A stretch of DNA of 64,000 nt from Streptococcus oralis subsp. tigurinus (GTDB lineage: Bacteria; Bacillota; Bacilli; Lactobacillales; Streptococcaceae): positions 248,001 to 312,000 of the forward strand of contig NZ_AP018338.1 in the NCBI RefSeq assembly GCF_002356415.1. The letters are read 5' to 3'. Under the pieces are notes generated by a model, which was given only the letters and a program-made list of their open reading frames with translations, was not told the origin of the DNA and ran no database searches. The position numbers were made by a program, and so were the translations under genes. Positions 11,395 through 18,833 of this stretch are shown here, piece after piece; position 1 is the stretch's first letter; every line of letters starts with the position of its first letter.

Positions 11395-11403
11395 TGGTAT
11401 AAT
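11395..11403 (+). promoter_or_regulatory. Extended -10 promoter of recA
   Basis: TGG-TATAAT at 11395-11403, right after the cinA stop and 41 bp before the recA ATG. It would give recA basal expression in addition to read-through from the cin-box. Confidence 0.65.
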
Positions 11404-11444
11404 GAAAGATAGGTCGAAGGACCAGTAGAATATAGGAGAACAAA

Positions 11445-12596
11445 ATGGCGAAAAAACCAACAAAAAAATTAGATGAAATTGGGAAAAAATTTGGAGCTGA
11501 CCGTGAAAAAGCCTTGAACGATGCTCTTAAATTGATTGAGAAAGACTTTGGTAAGGGATCAATCATGCGTTTGGGTGAGCGCGCGGAGCAAAAAGTGCAA
11601 GTCATGAGTTCAGGGTCCTTGGCTCTTGACATTGCTCTTGGTTCAGGTGGTTATCCTAAGGGACGCATCATCGAAATCTATGGACCAGAGTCTTCTGGTA
11701 AGACAACGGTTGCCCTTCATGCTGTCGCGCAAGCACAGAAAGAAGGTGGTATTGCAGCCTTTATCGATGCGGAACATGCTCTTGACCCAGCCTATGCTGC
11801 AGCCCTTGGTGTGAACATTGACGAATTGCTCTTGTCACAACCAGACTCAGGAGAGCAAGGTCTTGAAATTGCTGGAAAATTGATTGACTCAGGTGCAGTT
11901 GACCTTGTCGTTATCGACTCAGTTGCGGCCCTTGTACCTCGTGCAGAAATTGATGGGGATATTGGAGATAGCCACGTTGGTTTGCAGGCTCGTATGATGA
12001 GCCAGGCCATGCGTAAACTTGGTGCTTCTATCAATAAAACCAAAACAATTGCCATCTTTATCAACCAGTTGCGTGAAAAAGTTGGGGTTATGTTTGGAAA
12101 TCCAGAAACAACACCTGGTGGACGTGCTCTGAAATTCTACGCTTCAGTCCGTTTGGATGTTCGTGGAAGCACACAAATCAAAGGAACTGGTGACCAAAAA
12201 GATACCAATGTCGGTAAAGAAACCAAGATCAAGGTCGTGAAAAACAAGGTGGCTCCACCATTTAAGGAAGCCTTCGTTGAAATCATGTACGGAGAAGGGA
12301 TTTCTAAGACTGGTGAACTCTTGAAGATCGCAAGTGATCTCGATATCATCCAAAAAGCAGGAGCATGGTACTCTTACAAGGGTGAAAAAATCGGGCAAGG
12401 ATCGGAGAATGCTAAGAAATACTTGGCAGATCACCCAGAGATTTTTGATGAGATTGACCATCAGGTTCGTGTTCAATATGGTTTGATTGAAGATGAAGAG
12501 GGATCCACTCCTACTTCTGTCGCTGAAGATTTGGCACCTAACCAAGAAGTGACGCTTGACCTAGGTGATGGACTTGAAATCGAAATTGAAGATTAA
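11445..12596 (+). CDS. recA: Recombinase RecA
   Basis: DNA strand-exchange ATPase for recombination, repair and transformation. It has 383 residues, normal for streptococci. Walker A is GPESSGKTT at about residues 80-88. The Walker B region ([12 protein letters not shown]), the loop-2 region ([22 protein letters not shown]) and an acidic C-terminal tail are present. TAGGAGAA precedes the ATG. It ends at a long bidirectional hairpin shared with the oppositely oriented acetyltransferase gene. Confidence 0.98.
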   Translation: MAKKPTKKLDEIGKKFGADREKALNDALKLIEKDFGKGSIMRLGERAEQKVQVMSSGSLALDIALGSGGYPKGRIIEIYGPESSGKTTVALHAVAQAQKEGGIAAFIDAEHALDPAYAAALGVNIDELLLSQPDSGEQGLEIAGKLIDSGAVDLVVIDSVAALVPRAEIDGDIGDSHVGLQARMMSQAMRKLGASINKTKTIAIFINQLREKVGVMFGNPETTPGGRALKFYASVRLDVRGSTQIKGTGDQKDTNVGKETKIKVVKNKVAPPFKEAFVEIMYGEGISKTGELLKIASDLDIIQKAGAWYSYKGEKIGQGSENAKKYLADHPEIFDEIDHQVRVQYGLIEDEEGSTPTSVAEDLAPNQEVTLDLGDGLEIEIED

Positions 12597-12626
12597 AGAT
12601 AAAACTAGGGAAAGTTTTCAAAATCA

Positions 12627-12676
12627 TAAAAACGCATAATATCAGGTATTCAGAACCTTGGTATTATGCGTTTTTA
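12627..12676. terminator. Bidirectional terminator between recA and acetyltransferase gene
   Basis: Fifteen-base-pair perfect stem (12627-12641 with 12662-12676), A-rich on one side and T-rich on the other, so it can stop transcription from both directions. Confidence 0.9.
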
Positions 12677-12715
12677 TCGTGAGAAAACTCTCTAGATTTC
12701 TCTTCCTTGAAACAA

Positions 12716-13270
12716 CTAATGATCACTAAAGCGCCTGTATTTGATGTGAAAGTCAAAATAATGTTCATCTTGTAATTTTTGGAAGATGTCGCGATAGGCT
12801 TCCTCGTCGAAATGGTCACCGCGGTAGAGAATTTCAAAACTCAAGCCATCATACTCTAGAAAAGCGTTAGCTGTTTTGAAGCCATTTTGTTGATAGAAGC
12901 TCATACGAGCTTTTCTTTGTTCCAAGTTATCGCATTCTTCATCCAGTCGCTCTACTTCAAGCAACATGGTTCGCTGGTAAAAATCAGTTAGTTTGTCGAT
13001 AATTTCCTTCCCATACCCATGACTTCTTAAGTGAGGCATGATGGCAAAAAAGCTAATATAGAAGGCCTTTTGGTTGGAGATGGCAAAAGCAAAGCCAACA
13101 AATTCTTCTTCGTTATAAAAAGCAAAAAAGTGGGCGTCATCTCGGTCCTGATAGCGCAAAAACTCAGAAAGGGGGACCCGTTCTTCCTCGGGGAAAGCTT
13201 CGTTATTTAGCTTTTCAACTTTATCAAGATCTGGAAACACATCGGTTATTAATTGACTGGTCAAACTCAT
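12716..13270 (-). CDS. GNAT-family N-acetyltransferase
   Basis: A 184-residue acetyltransferase of unknown substrate. The acetyl-CoA loop is MPHLRSHGYGKEIIDKL, and the later RKARMSFYQQNGFKTAN matches the conserved helix. The frame continues upstream to 13318, but ATG at 13270 is chosen because GGAGGT lies 5 bases before it. It reads opposite to recA and dinF and separates them, whereas in pneumococcus dinF follows recA in one operon. It has its own strong promoter. Confidence 0.85.
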   Translation of the reverse strand: MSLTSQLITDVFPDLDKVEKLNNEAFPEEERVPLSEFLRYQDRDDAHFFAFYNEEEFVGFAFAISNQKAFYISFFAIMPHLRSHGYGKEIIDKLTDFYQRTMLLEVERLDEECDNLEQRKARMSFYQQNGFKTANAFLEYDGLSFEILYRGDHFDEEAYRDIFQKLQDEHYFDFHIKYRRFSDH

Positions 13271-13289
13271 AAATGACCTCCTTTTCTTG

Positions 13290-13318
13290 ATTATAGCAAA
13301 TTGTCTCTCTGTAAGCAA
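13290..13318 (-). promoter_or_regulatory. Promoter of the acetyltransferase gene
   Basis: On the minus strand: TTGCTT, 17-bp spacer, TATAAT with an upstream TGC (extended -10). It diverges from the dinF promoter. Confidence 0.8.
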
Positions 13319-13344
13319 TTGATTTCGGTATTCGTTAAAGAATC

Positions 13345-13373
13345 TTGTCGGTCCTCTGGAAAGCTGATATAAT
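13345..13373 (+). promoter_or_regulatory. Promoter of dinF, predicting a leaderless mRNA
   Basis: TTGTCG at 13345-13350, 17-bp spacer ending in TGA, TATAAT at 13368-13373. The dinF ATG begins 7 bases after the -10 with no ribosome-binding site between, so the transcript should begin at or within a base of the ATG. Confidence 0.75.
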
Positions 13374-13379
13374 ATCTTT

Positions 13380-14750
13380 ATGAATAAAAAACAAACAGTG
13401 GACCTGATTCATGGCCCCATTCTTCCCTCACTTTTGAGCTTTGCCCTTCCAATTCTGTTGTCCAATATCTTTCAACAACTATATAATACAGCTGACGTCT
13501 TGATTGTAGGGCGGTTCCTTGGACAAGAATCCTTAGCAGCAGTAGGAGCGACAACGGCCGTTTTTGACTTGATTATAGGCTTTACGCTTGGTGTTGGCAA
13601 TGGCATGGGGATTGTCATTGCTCGCTATTATGGGGCTCGTAATTTTGCTAAGATTAAAGAGGCTGTTGCGGCAACTTGGCTTCTGGGTGCCATCCTGAGT
13701 GCTCTTGTCATGCTGATGGGCTTCTTCGGCCTGTATCCACTCTTGCAATATTTAGAGACACCTGTAGAAATCCTTCCTCAATCCTACGAGTATATCTCCA
13801 TGATTGTTACCTGTGTAGGCGTCAGCTTCGCCTACAATCTTTTTGCAGGCTTACTGCGCTCGATTGGCGATAGCCTTGCGGCTCTTGCTTTTCTTATCTT
13901 TTCAGCTATCGTTAATGTGATCTTGGATTTGTATTTTATTACGCAACTGCATCTGGGAGTTCAGTCTGCGGGTCTTGCAACCATTATCTCGCAGGGTTTG
14001 TCAGCAATCCTCTGTTATTTTTATATTCGTAAGAGTGTTCCAGAGCTTCTTCCGGGTCTCAAACATTTTAAATGGAATAAGGCTCTCTATGTGGATCTCT
14101 TGGAGCAGGGACTAGCCATGGGTCTGATGGGGTCGATCGTCTCTATCGGGAGTGTCATTTTACAATCCTCTGTCAATAGTTTTGGTGCAGTCATTATCAG
14201 TGCTCAAACGGCAGCACGGCGAATCATGGCCTTTGCCTTGCTGCCAATGACAGCTATTTCAGCATCAATGACGACTTTTATCTCTCAAAACTTTGGTGCA
14301 AAACGTCCCGAACGTATTGTCCAAGGTCTTCGTTTAGGGAGCTATTTGAGTATGTCTTGGGCAGCCTTTGCCTGTATTTTCCTATTTTTTGCCAGTCCTA
14401 GCCTAGTCTCTTTCTTGGCGAGTTCGACAGACAGCTATTTGGTAGAAAACGGGACCTTGTACTTACGTATCAGTTCTGTATTTTATCCATTTTTAAGTCT
14501 TTTATTGATTTATAGAAATAGCTTGCAGGGACTAGGCCAAAAACTTTTGCCACTTATATCTAGCTTTATAGAATTGTTTGGGAAAATTATTTTCGTAGCT
14601 TGGATTATTCCTTGGACAGGCTATACAGGTGTTATTCTCTGTGAACCGCTACTCTGGGTTGTGATGACTGTCCAACTTTACTTCTCCCTTTCCCGACATC
14701 CTTGGATAAAAGAAGGCAAGAAAATCGTGGCAGTCGGAGGGAAAGCCTAG
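13380..14750 (+). CDS. dinF: MATE-family efflux protein DinF
   Basis: A 456-residue cation-coupled efflux protein with 12 membrane segments in two homologous halves. The N-terminal LPILLSNIFQQLYNTADVLIVGRFLG and the GIVIARYYGARN segment are typical of the family. Sequence and proximity to recA match pneumococcal DinF, where it is the third gene of the cinA-recA-dinF-lytA competence operon. Here an antisense acetyltransferase intervenes and dinF has its own promoter, so it is probably no longer a late competence gene. No lytA follows. Confidence 0.9.
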   Translation: MNKKQTVDLIHGPILPSLLSFALPILLSNIFQQLYNTADVLIVGRFLGQESLAAVGATTAVFDLIIGFTLGVGNGMGIVIARYYGARNFAKIKEAVAATWLLGAILSALVMLMGFFGLYPLLQYLETPVEILPQSYEYISMIVTCVGVSFAYNLFAGLLRSIGDSLAALAFLIFSAIVNVILDLYFITQLHLGVQSAGLATIISQGLSAILCYFYIRKSVPELLPGLKHFKWNKALYVDLLEQGLAMGLMGSIVSIGSVILQSSVNSFGAVIISAQTAARRIMAFALLPMTAISASMTTFISQNFGAKRPERIVQGLRLGSYLSMSWAAFACIFLFFASPSLVSFLASSTDSYLVENGTLYLRISSVFYPFLSLLLIYRNSLQGLGQKLLPLISSFIELFGKIIFVAWIIPWTGYTGVILCEPLLWVVMTVQLYFSLSRHPWIKEGKKIVAVGGKA

Positions 14751-14802
14751 CTTGCTTTGCAAAAGAAAATCCATTTCCTCTAGTGAAAATCGAAAAGACT
14801 TG

Positions 14803-14811
14803 TGTTATAAT
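14803..14811 (+). promoter_or_regulatory. Extended -10 promoter of the YebC-family gene
   Basis: TGT-TATAAT at 14803-14811, about 35 bp before the start codon. No clear -35 is seen. Confidence 0.65.
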
Positions 14812-14845
14812 AAGAAAGATTAAAATGTGAAAAAGGAGATTCCTA

Positions 14846-15562
14846 ATGGGACGTAAATGGGCCAATATCGTAGCCAAGAAAACGGCTAAAGATGGAGCTA
14901 ACTCTAAAGTATATGCAAAATTTGGTGTAGAAATCTATGTAGCAGCTAAAAAAGGGGAACCAGATCCAGAATCAAACACTGCTTTGAAATTCGTTATCGA
15001 TCGTGCCAAACAAGCGCAAGTGCCGAAACACGTTATTGATAAGGCTATCGATAAGGCAAAAGGAAACACAGACGAAACCTTTACAGAAGGACGTTACGAA
15101 GGATTTGGACCAAATGGTTCTATGCTGATTGTGGATACCTTGACTTCAAACGTCAACCGTACAGCTGCGAACGTTCGTGCTGCTTTTGGTAAAAATGGCG
15201 GAAACATGGGTGCTTCAGGTTCTGTTTCTTACCTCTTTGACAACAAGGGTGTTATCGTATTTGCTGGTGATGATGCGGATGCTATCTTTGAATTGTTGCT
15301 TGAAGCAGATATTGATGTGGATGATGTAGAAGCGGAAGAAGGAACAATCACTGTTTACACAGCTCCAACAGACCTTCATAAGGCTATCGTTGCCCTTCGT
15401 GAGTCTGGTATCGAAGAATTCCAAGTTACTGAACTGGAAATGATTCCTCAGTCAGAAGTTGAGTTGTCAGGTGAAGACCTTGAAACCTTTGAAAAACTTT
15501 ACAGCGTTCTTGAAGATGATGAGGACGTCCAAAAGATCTACACAAATGTCGATGGATTCTAA
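14846..15562 (+). CDS. YebC/PmpR-family (TACO1-like) protein
   Basis: A 238-residue cytoplasmic protein with the full family signature: [18 protein letters not shown] at the N terminus, [14 protein letters not shown] in the middle and the acidic C-terminal domain. Members have been described both as DNA-binding regulators and as factors that help ribosomes through difficult peptide stretches; which applies here cannot be told from sequence. AAGGAGA precedes the ATG, and a strong terminator follows. Confidence 0.92.
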   Translation: MGRKWANIVAKKTAKDGANSKVYAKFGVEIYVAAKKGEPDPESNTALKFVIDRAKQAQVPKHVIDKAIDKAKGNTDETFTEGRYEGFGPNGSMLIVDTLTSNVNRTAANVRAAFGKNGGNMGASGSVSYLFDNKGVIVFAGDDADAIFELLLEADIDVDDVEAEEGTITVYTAPTDLHKAIVALRESGIEEFQVTELEMIPQSEVELSGEDLETFEKLYSVLEDDEDVQKIYTNVDGF

Positions 15563-15564
15563 TA

Positions 15565-15599
15565 AAAAAGCGAACAGACTTGCTAGCTGTTCGCTTTTT
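15565..15599. terminator. Bidirectional terminator
   Basis: Perfect 13-bp stem (15565-15577 with 15587-15599), A-rich 5' arm and T-rich 3' arm. It lies between convergent genes and serves both. Confidence 0.9.
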
Positions 15600-15609
15600 A
15601 TATTTGAGA

Positions 15610-16278
15610 TTAGACTCTGATTCCAGAATCTCTTTGCTGCTGTCTTTCTCCTAGGCCTACAGCTATTTTATGAACTAGTAAGAGTTGACCATCATCCTGT
15701 TTTACAAAGGTCAGAGTAACGGTCTTGATTTTATCATCAATGCCAATATAGGTAATTTTCTTGGTGTCGTAGCCCTCAATGATTGAATCAAACTCGGAAT
15801 CTGGTAGTCCATGCTTTTTGATAATATCCTTGTAGTTGGTACCACCTTTTCCTTTGTTGTCAAGGTCACCTTCGATTAAGGCGTCGAACTCTTTTTGGGT
15901 CCAAGTGAAGGAATCCTCTTCCTCCTCTTCAGGGAGTGAATCAATGGTATCATCTGTCAAGTCGCGTTCCATTGAGGAACTGGCTTCTCTATAGGAACGG
16001 TTAAACTCTCTGACAAACTCTTTGTAGACATTAGCATACAACATTTGGGTCGTAAGGAAGAGTATAATAGAAGCAATTGACAAGGATGTTCCGATAATGG
16101 CCATTGTTTTCCGTTTTTTGAGATTGGCAATAAGTCCGATAATACCTAATATCAAAGCGACAATAGCGATGAAAAACGATAGATAATTAATAAACGGGAT
16201 CCAAGATCCTAAAAGTGCGATGGATCCAAAAATGGTTGCTAAAATCCCTAAAACTTTTTGTTCTTCTGGTTTCATTTG
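15610..16278 (-). CDS. DUF4190-like membrane protein with a C-terminal BLIP-like domain
   Basis: A 222-residue protein (228 if ATG 16296 is used). The N-terminal part has three hydrophobic helices in the DUF4190 style (ILATIFGSIALLG, FFIAIVALILGIIG, IGTSLSIASIILFL). An acidic linker (LPEEEEEDS) follows, then a domain with FDALIEGDL, GGTNYKDIIKKHGLP and TYIGI that resembles the small BLIP-like/DUF3862 extracellular modules of streptococci. The function is unknown; an exported or envelope role is inferred. ATG 16278 is preferred because the frame's GGGAG site lies about 11 bases upstream. Confidence 0.7.
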   Translation of the reverse strand, partial: QMKPEEQKVLGILATIFGSIALLGSWIPFINYLSFFIAIVALILGIIGLIANLKKRKTMAIIGTSLSIASIILFLTTQMLYANVYKEFVREFNRSYREASSSMERDLTDDTIDSLPEEEEEDSFTWTQKEFDALIEGDLDNKGKGGTNYKDIIKKHGLPDSEFDSIIEGYDTKKITYIGIDDKIKTVTLTFVKQDDGQLLLVHKIAVGLGERQQQRDSGIRV

Positions 16279-16333
16279 AAAGTCTTCTCCCTTCATCGAG
16301 TGAATGGATTCCTATCCATGGTAGCTAGTGCTT

Positions 16334-16362
16334 ATTATAGAGAAAATATTCTCCAATGTCAA
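16334..16362 (-). promoter_or_regulatory. Strong promoter of the DUF4190-like gene
   Basis: On the minus strand: consensus TTGACA, 17-bp spacer, TATAAT. It ends 12 bp from the leftmost MarR-type operator (16375), so the MarR regulator could act on both directions. Confidence 0.85.
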
Positions 16363-16374
16363 TTTAGACTAGAA

Positions 16375-16463
16375 TAGTTCTCTAGGAAACTTTTTTCTTG
16401 ACATCTCCTCTGAAAGTGATAAAATAGTTCTCATGGAAACTTAATTAGTTCTCCTGAGAACTA
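16375..16463 (+). promoter_or_regulatory. MarR gene promoter with three operator-like inverted repeats
   Basis: TTGACA (16398-16403), 16-bp spacer, TAAAAT (16420-16425). Three related sites flank it: TAGTTCTCTAGGAAACT (16375-16391), TAGTTCTCATGGAAACTTA (from 16425) and the perfect 18-bp palindrome TAGTTCTCCTGAGAACTA (16446-16463). Sites one and two bracket the promoter and the third lies in the leader, which fits autorepression by the MarR protein. Confidence 0.8.
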
Positions 16464-16489
16464 TATTCAATCGTGAGAAAGGAGCAATC

Positions 16490-16951
16490 ATGGACAAGCC
16501 GATGTTGATTTTTAAACGCTTTGGGCACCAGGTTCACCTGATGGTACAGAAAGAAGCCAAGCGTTGCGGTATTGAATTTATGGGGGGACCGCAAGGACAG
16601 GTCCTGCAGTTTTTAGATCGTCGTGAGCATGATCAGGAATTAACGCTTATCAAGGATATTGAGACAGAACTCAATATCACCAAGTCAGTTGCAAGCAACT
16701 TGGTCAAGCGTATGGTACAAAATGATTTAGTCGAGTTAGAGGCCAGTCCAAGTGATAAACGAGCAAAACTTGTTCGTTTGACCGATAAATCACGATCTCA
16801 GATGCAAGAAGTTAAGGCGCTTTTTGATCGGATTGCCAGTGGTCTACTGGAAGGAATTTCAAAGGAAAAGCTAGCCGTTTTTGAAGAAGTTCTCGGACAA
16901 CCACAGGCTAATGTAGAAAGAATAGGAGGAGAGAATGAAGAAACTTGCTAA
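16490..16951 (+). CDS. MarR-family regulator, left copy
   Basis: A 153-residue winged-helix repressor. The DNA-binding part is LTLIKDIETELNITKSVASNLVKRMVQNDLVE with the wing SPSDKRAKLVRLT; the flanking helices make the dimer interface. It differs from the right copy at only six residues (four within the first 20). GAAAGGAGC precedes the ATG. The downstream ABC gene overlaps it by 17 bp but is broken here, so this copy regulates, if anything, its own promoter, the right-hand copy and possibly the divergent DUF4190-like gene. Confidence 0.9.
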   Translation: MDKPMLIFKRFGHQVHLMVQKEAKRCGIEFMGGPQGQVLQFLDRREHDQELTLIKDIETELNITKSVASNLVKRMVQNDLVELEASPSDKRAKLVRLTDKSRSQMQEVKALFDRIASGLLEGISKEKLAVFEEVLGQPQANVERIGGENEETC

Positions 16952-17306
16952 ACGTATTACAGGAAAAGAGTGGGGGATGATCCTACTAGCCATTCTCTTC
17001 ACCTGCTTTTCGGTTTATCTGGAGTTGGAAGTACCGACCTATATCTCGAAAATCACAAATTTGTTGGGAATTAAAGAAACTAATTTAGATGAGTTATGGC
17101 AACCAGTAGGTATGATGGTGGGAATGTCTTTTCTGGCCTTCTTGTCCGCAGTTGCAGTTGGATTTTTTACGTCCAGAGTGGCTGCTTCTTATACTAGTAG
17201 GCTAAGAAGTGATATTTTTAACCGAGTTTTAGACTACTCGCAGACAGAGATTAAGAAATTCTCTATTCCCAGTCTTAACTCGTACCACCAATCTCAGAGC
17301 GGTTAG
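16935..17306 (+). pseudogene. Truncated ABC exporter gene (5' fragment)
   Basis: The first 115 or so codons match the N-terminal membrane domain of the intact exporter at 26016. After ...KKFSIPSL a 2-base deletion shifts the frame, and exporter homology stops at about 17292; the frame closes at 17306. Nucleotide-binding domain and most of the membrane domain are missing, so no transporter can be made. The sequence runs directly into an ssbB remnant. About one base in five differs from the intact copy, far more than in the adjacent marR core. Confidence 0.88.
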
Positions 17307-17570
17307 CGTGAAGCGGATTTTGTAAATGTGGTTGTCTGGGACGCCTAGCTGAGACTTTAGCCAGCTATGCAAGTAAGGGCAGCTTGATTTCCCTGAATGG
17401 TGAGTTGCGGACTCGTCGCTACGAGAAGGAGGGGCGACTCATTATGTGACAGAGGTGCTCTGTCATAGCTTCCATCTCCTGGAAGTCGCGCCCAGCGTGC
17501 TCTGCGTGAAAATGACAGCGGAGGTGATTTGGCAGATTTAGTGTTGGAAGAAGAGGAACTTCCCTTTTAA
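17287..17570 (+). pseudogene. ssbB: Decayed 3' fragment of a competence-type single-strand binding protein gene (ssbB)
   Basis: Across three frames the translation reads SG-EREADFVNVVVW, then RLAETLASYASKGSLISLNG plus ELRTRRYEKEG, then THYVTEVL...FHLLE, then RAQRALRENDSGGDLADLVL plus EEEELPF and a stop at 17568-17570. This is the C-terminal two thirds of a streptococcal SsbB, including the acidic tail. There is an in-frame TAG before the first segment and frameshifts near 17340, 17430 and 17482. The 5' third and any cin-box are missing. It must be non-functional. Confidence 0.85.
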
Positions 17571-17706
17571 GCAAGAAGCAAAGAGTGGGAAATGACCTAG
17601 CTCTAAAAAATCAGCATTCAGTTTTGTAAGATGCAAGATCTGTTTGACTGAATTCTATTTCTCTCAAGCTTTTAAAAGTTTAATTATGATTGCCGAGGTG
17701 GGATCA

Positions 17707-17757
17707 AGAATCAAAAATCAATGAATTTTTAGATTCTGTCTCGCTTTTTTTATGATA
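17707..17757 (+). terminator. Terminator-like hairpin downstream of the ssbB remnant
   Basis: AGAATC-AAAAAT (17707-17718) pairs with ATTTTT-A-GATTCT (17725-17737, one bulge). A T run follows at 17745-17751. The rest of 17571-17810 shows no gene. Confidence 0.6.
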
Positions 17758-17774
17758 GTCATTTTGGAAAGATT

Positions 17775-17802
17775 TTGCTTTTTGGCGGTTTTGTAATATA
17801 AT
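17775..17802 (+). promoter_or_regulatory. Promoter of the sensor operon
   Basis: TTGCTT (17775-17780), 16-bp spacer, TATAAT (17797-17802). The first ATG of the downstream gene is 9 bases after the -10; a second ATG lies at 17848. Confidence 0.65.
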
Positions 17803-17810
17803 AATCCTAT

Positions 17811-18833
17811 ATGTTTCATAAAGGCGCTTACGGCATAGGGGGGGAAATGGTAGCAGCTAATGTCAAAAAACGGGTTCAGCATTATCAGAAGAAGGCTCTC
17901 TGGCCGCTTTTCATTCTGCTTATTTTTGCTTTGTTTTTTGTTTATTTCAAGGGCGTTATGCCAGGTGAGAAGCAGGTCAAGATTGGGGCAACCTACATGA
18001 CCATGAATAATGATTTTTATAAGACATTAAATGCGGAGCTGGAGAAGAAAACCAACCAGCAGGGCAGCCGGCTTTACGTGCGGGATCCTGAGTTGGATGA
18101 GGGCAAGCAGAGCCAGCAGATTGACTTTTTTGTCCGAGAAAAGGTTGATGTCATTGTTATCAATCCGGTAAAAAGCAATAGTCCAAGCATTATTTCCTCT
18201 CTTCAAAAGGCCAAGAAATCTGGGATTAAAATCATCGTAGTGGATGCGCCTATCAGTCAGGATGTAAAAGTGGATACGACTATTGTGTCGGATAACTACC
18301 AAGCAGGCGTCCTGATTGCCCAGGACATGATGAAGCGCTTGCCTTCTGCTAATATTCTCCTTCTAGAGCACCGCAATGCCGTCTCTGCCATGGACCGGAT
18401 TCAGGGATTTATTGATACGATTGAAAAACAGCCTAGCTACAAGATTATTTCCCAGAAAGAAACATTGGGTCAGACAGAGGAAAGCATGCCGCAAGTAAAA
18501 AGTGCCTTAGACGAAGGTTTGGACTTTAATGTAGTCATGGCGCTCAATGATCGGGCAGCTATCGGCGCCTTAGCAGCTATTAAAAATCAAGGTCTTGATA
18601 AGAAAATCTCCATCTACGGCGTGGATGGATCGCCTGATATCAAAAACTTTTTGGCTACGACTAGTGATATAGAGGGAACCGTGGCTCAATCGCCCATTCA
18701 GATGGGACGCAAGGTGGCGCAAGTAATTGAGCTGATGCAGGAGGGGAAATCCTACGACAGCCAATACCTGATTCCTGTTCATCTGGTTAATAGAGATAAT
18801 ATCAGTCAATACACAGTTACAGGGTGGCAATAA
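17811..18833 (+). CDS. Membrane-anchored sugar-binding protein of the RbsB/LacI-fold type
   Basis: A 340-residue periplasmic-binding-protein-like protein. One membrane helix (about residues 30-46, no lipobox Cys) tethers the extracellular binding domain: KIGATYMTMNNDFYKTLNAEL, VDVIVINPVKSNS, GIKIIVVDAP, DNYQAGVLIAQDM and SIYGVDGSPDIKNFL. No ABC permease or ATPase lies nearby. The kinase gene that follows overlaps it by one base (TAATG) and has no sensor domain of its own. A role as ligand-binding partner of that kinase is therefore more likely than transport (inference). The start may be 17811 (near-leaderless) or 17848 (after a G-rich stretch). Confidence 0.8.
   Translation: MFHKGAYGIGGEMVAANVKKRVQHYQKKALWPLFILLIFALFFVYFKGVMPGEKQVKIGATYMTMNNDFYKTLNAELEKKTNQQGSRLYVRDPELDEGKQSQQIDFFVREKVDVIVINPVKSNSPSIISSLQKAKKSGIKIIVVDAPISQDVKVDTTIVSDNYQAGVLIAQDMMKRLPSANILLLEHRNAVSAMDRIQGFIDTIEKQPSYKIISQKETLGQTEESMPQVKSALDEGLDFNVVMALNDRAAIGALAAIKNQGLDKKISIYGVDGSPDIKNFLATTSDIEGTVAQSPIQMGRKVAQVIELMQEGKSYDSQYLIPVHLVNRDNISQYTVTGWQ

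Larger units (their letters stand above)
16374..17292 (+). repeat. Direct repeat, left copy (MarR promoter, MarR gene and 5' ABC exporter)
   Basis: Matches 25455-26375 at a constant offset of 9,081 bp. The marR core is nearly identical (about 16547-16900 differs by very few bases). The promoter region, the first marR codons and the ABC segment are visibly more diverged. The copy ends where ABC homology stops and ssbB homology begins. Confidence 0.9.

Noticed and set aside
13329..13336. cin-box-like AACGAATA on the minus strand upstream of the acetyltransferase gene
   Set aside because: The first base deviates, no T-rich stretch precedes it, and a full conventional promoter lies between it and the gene.
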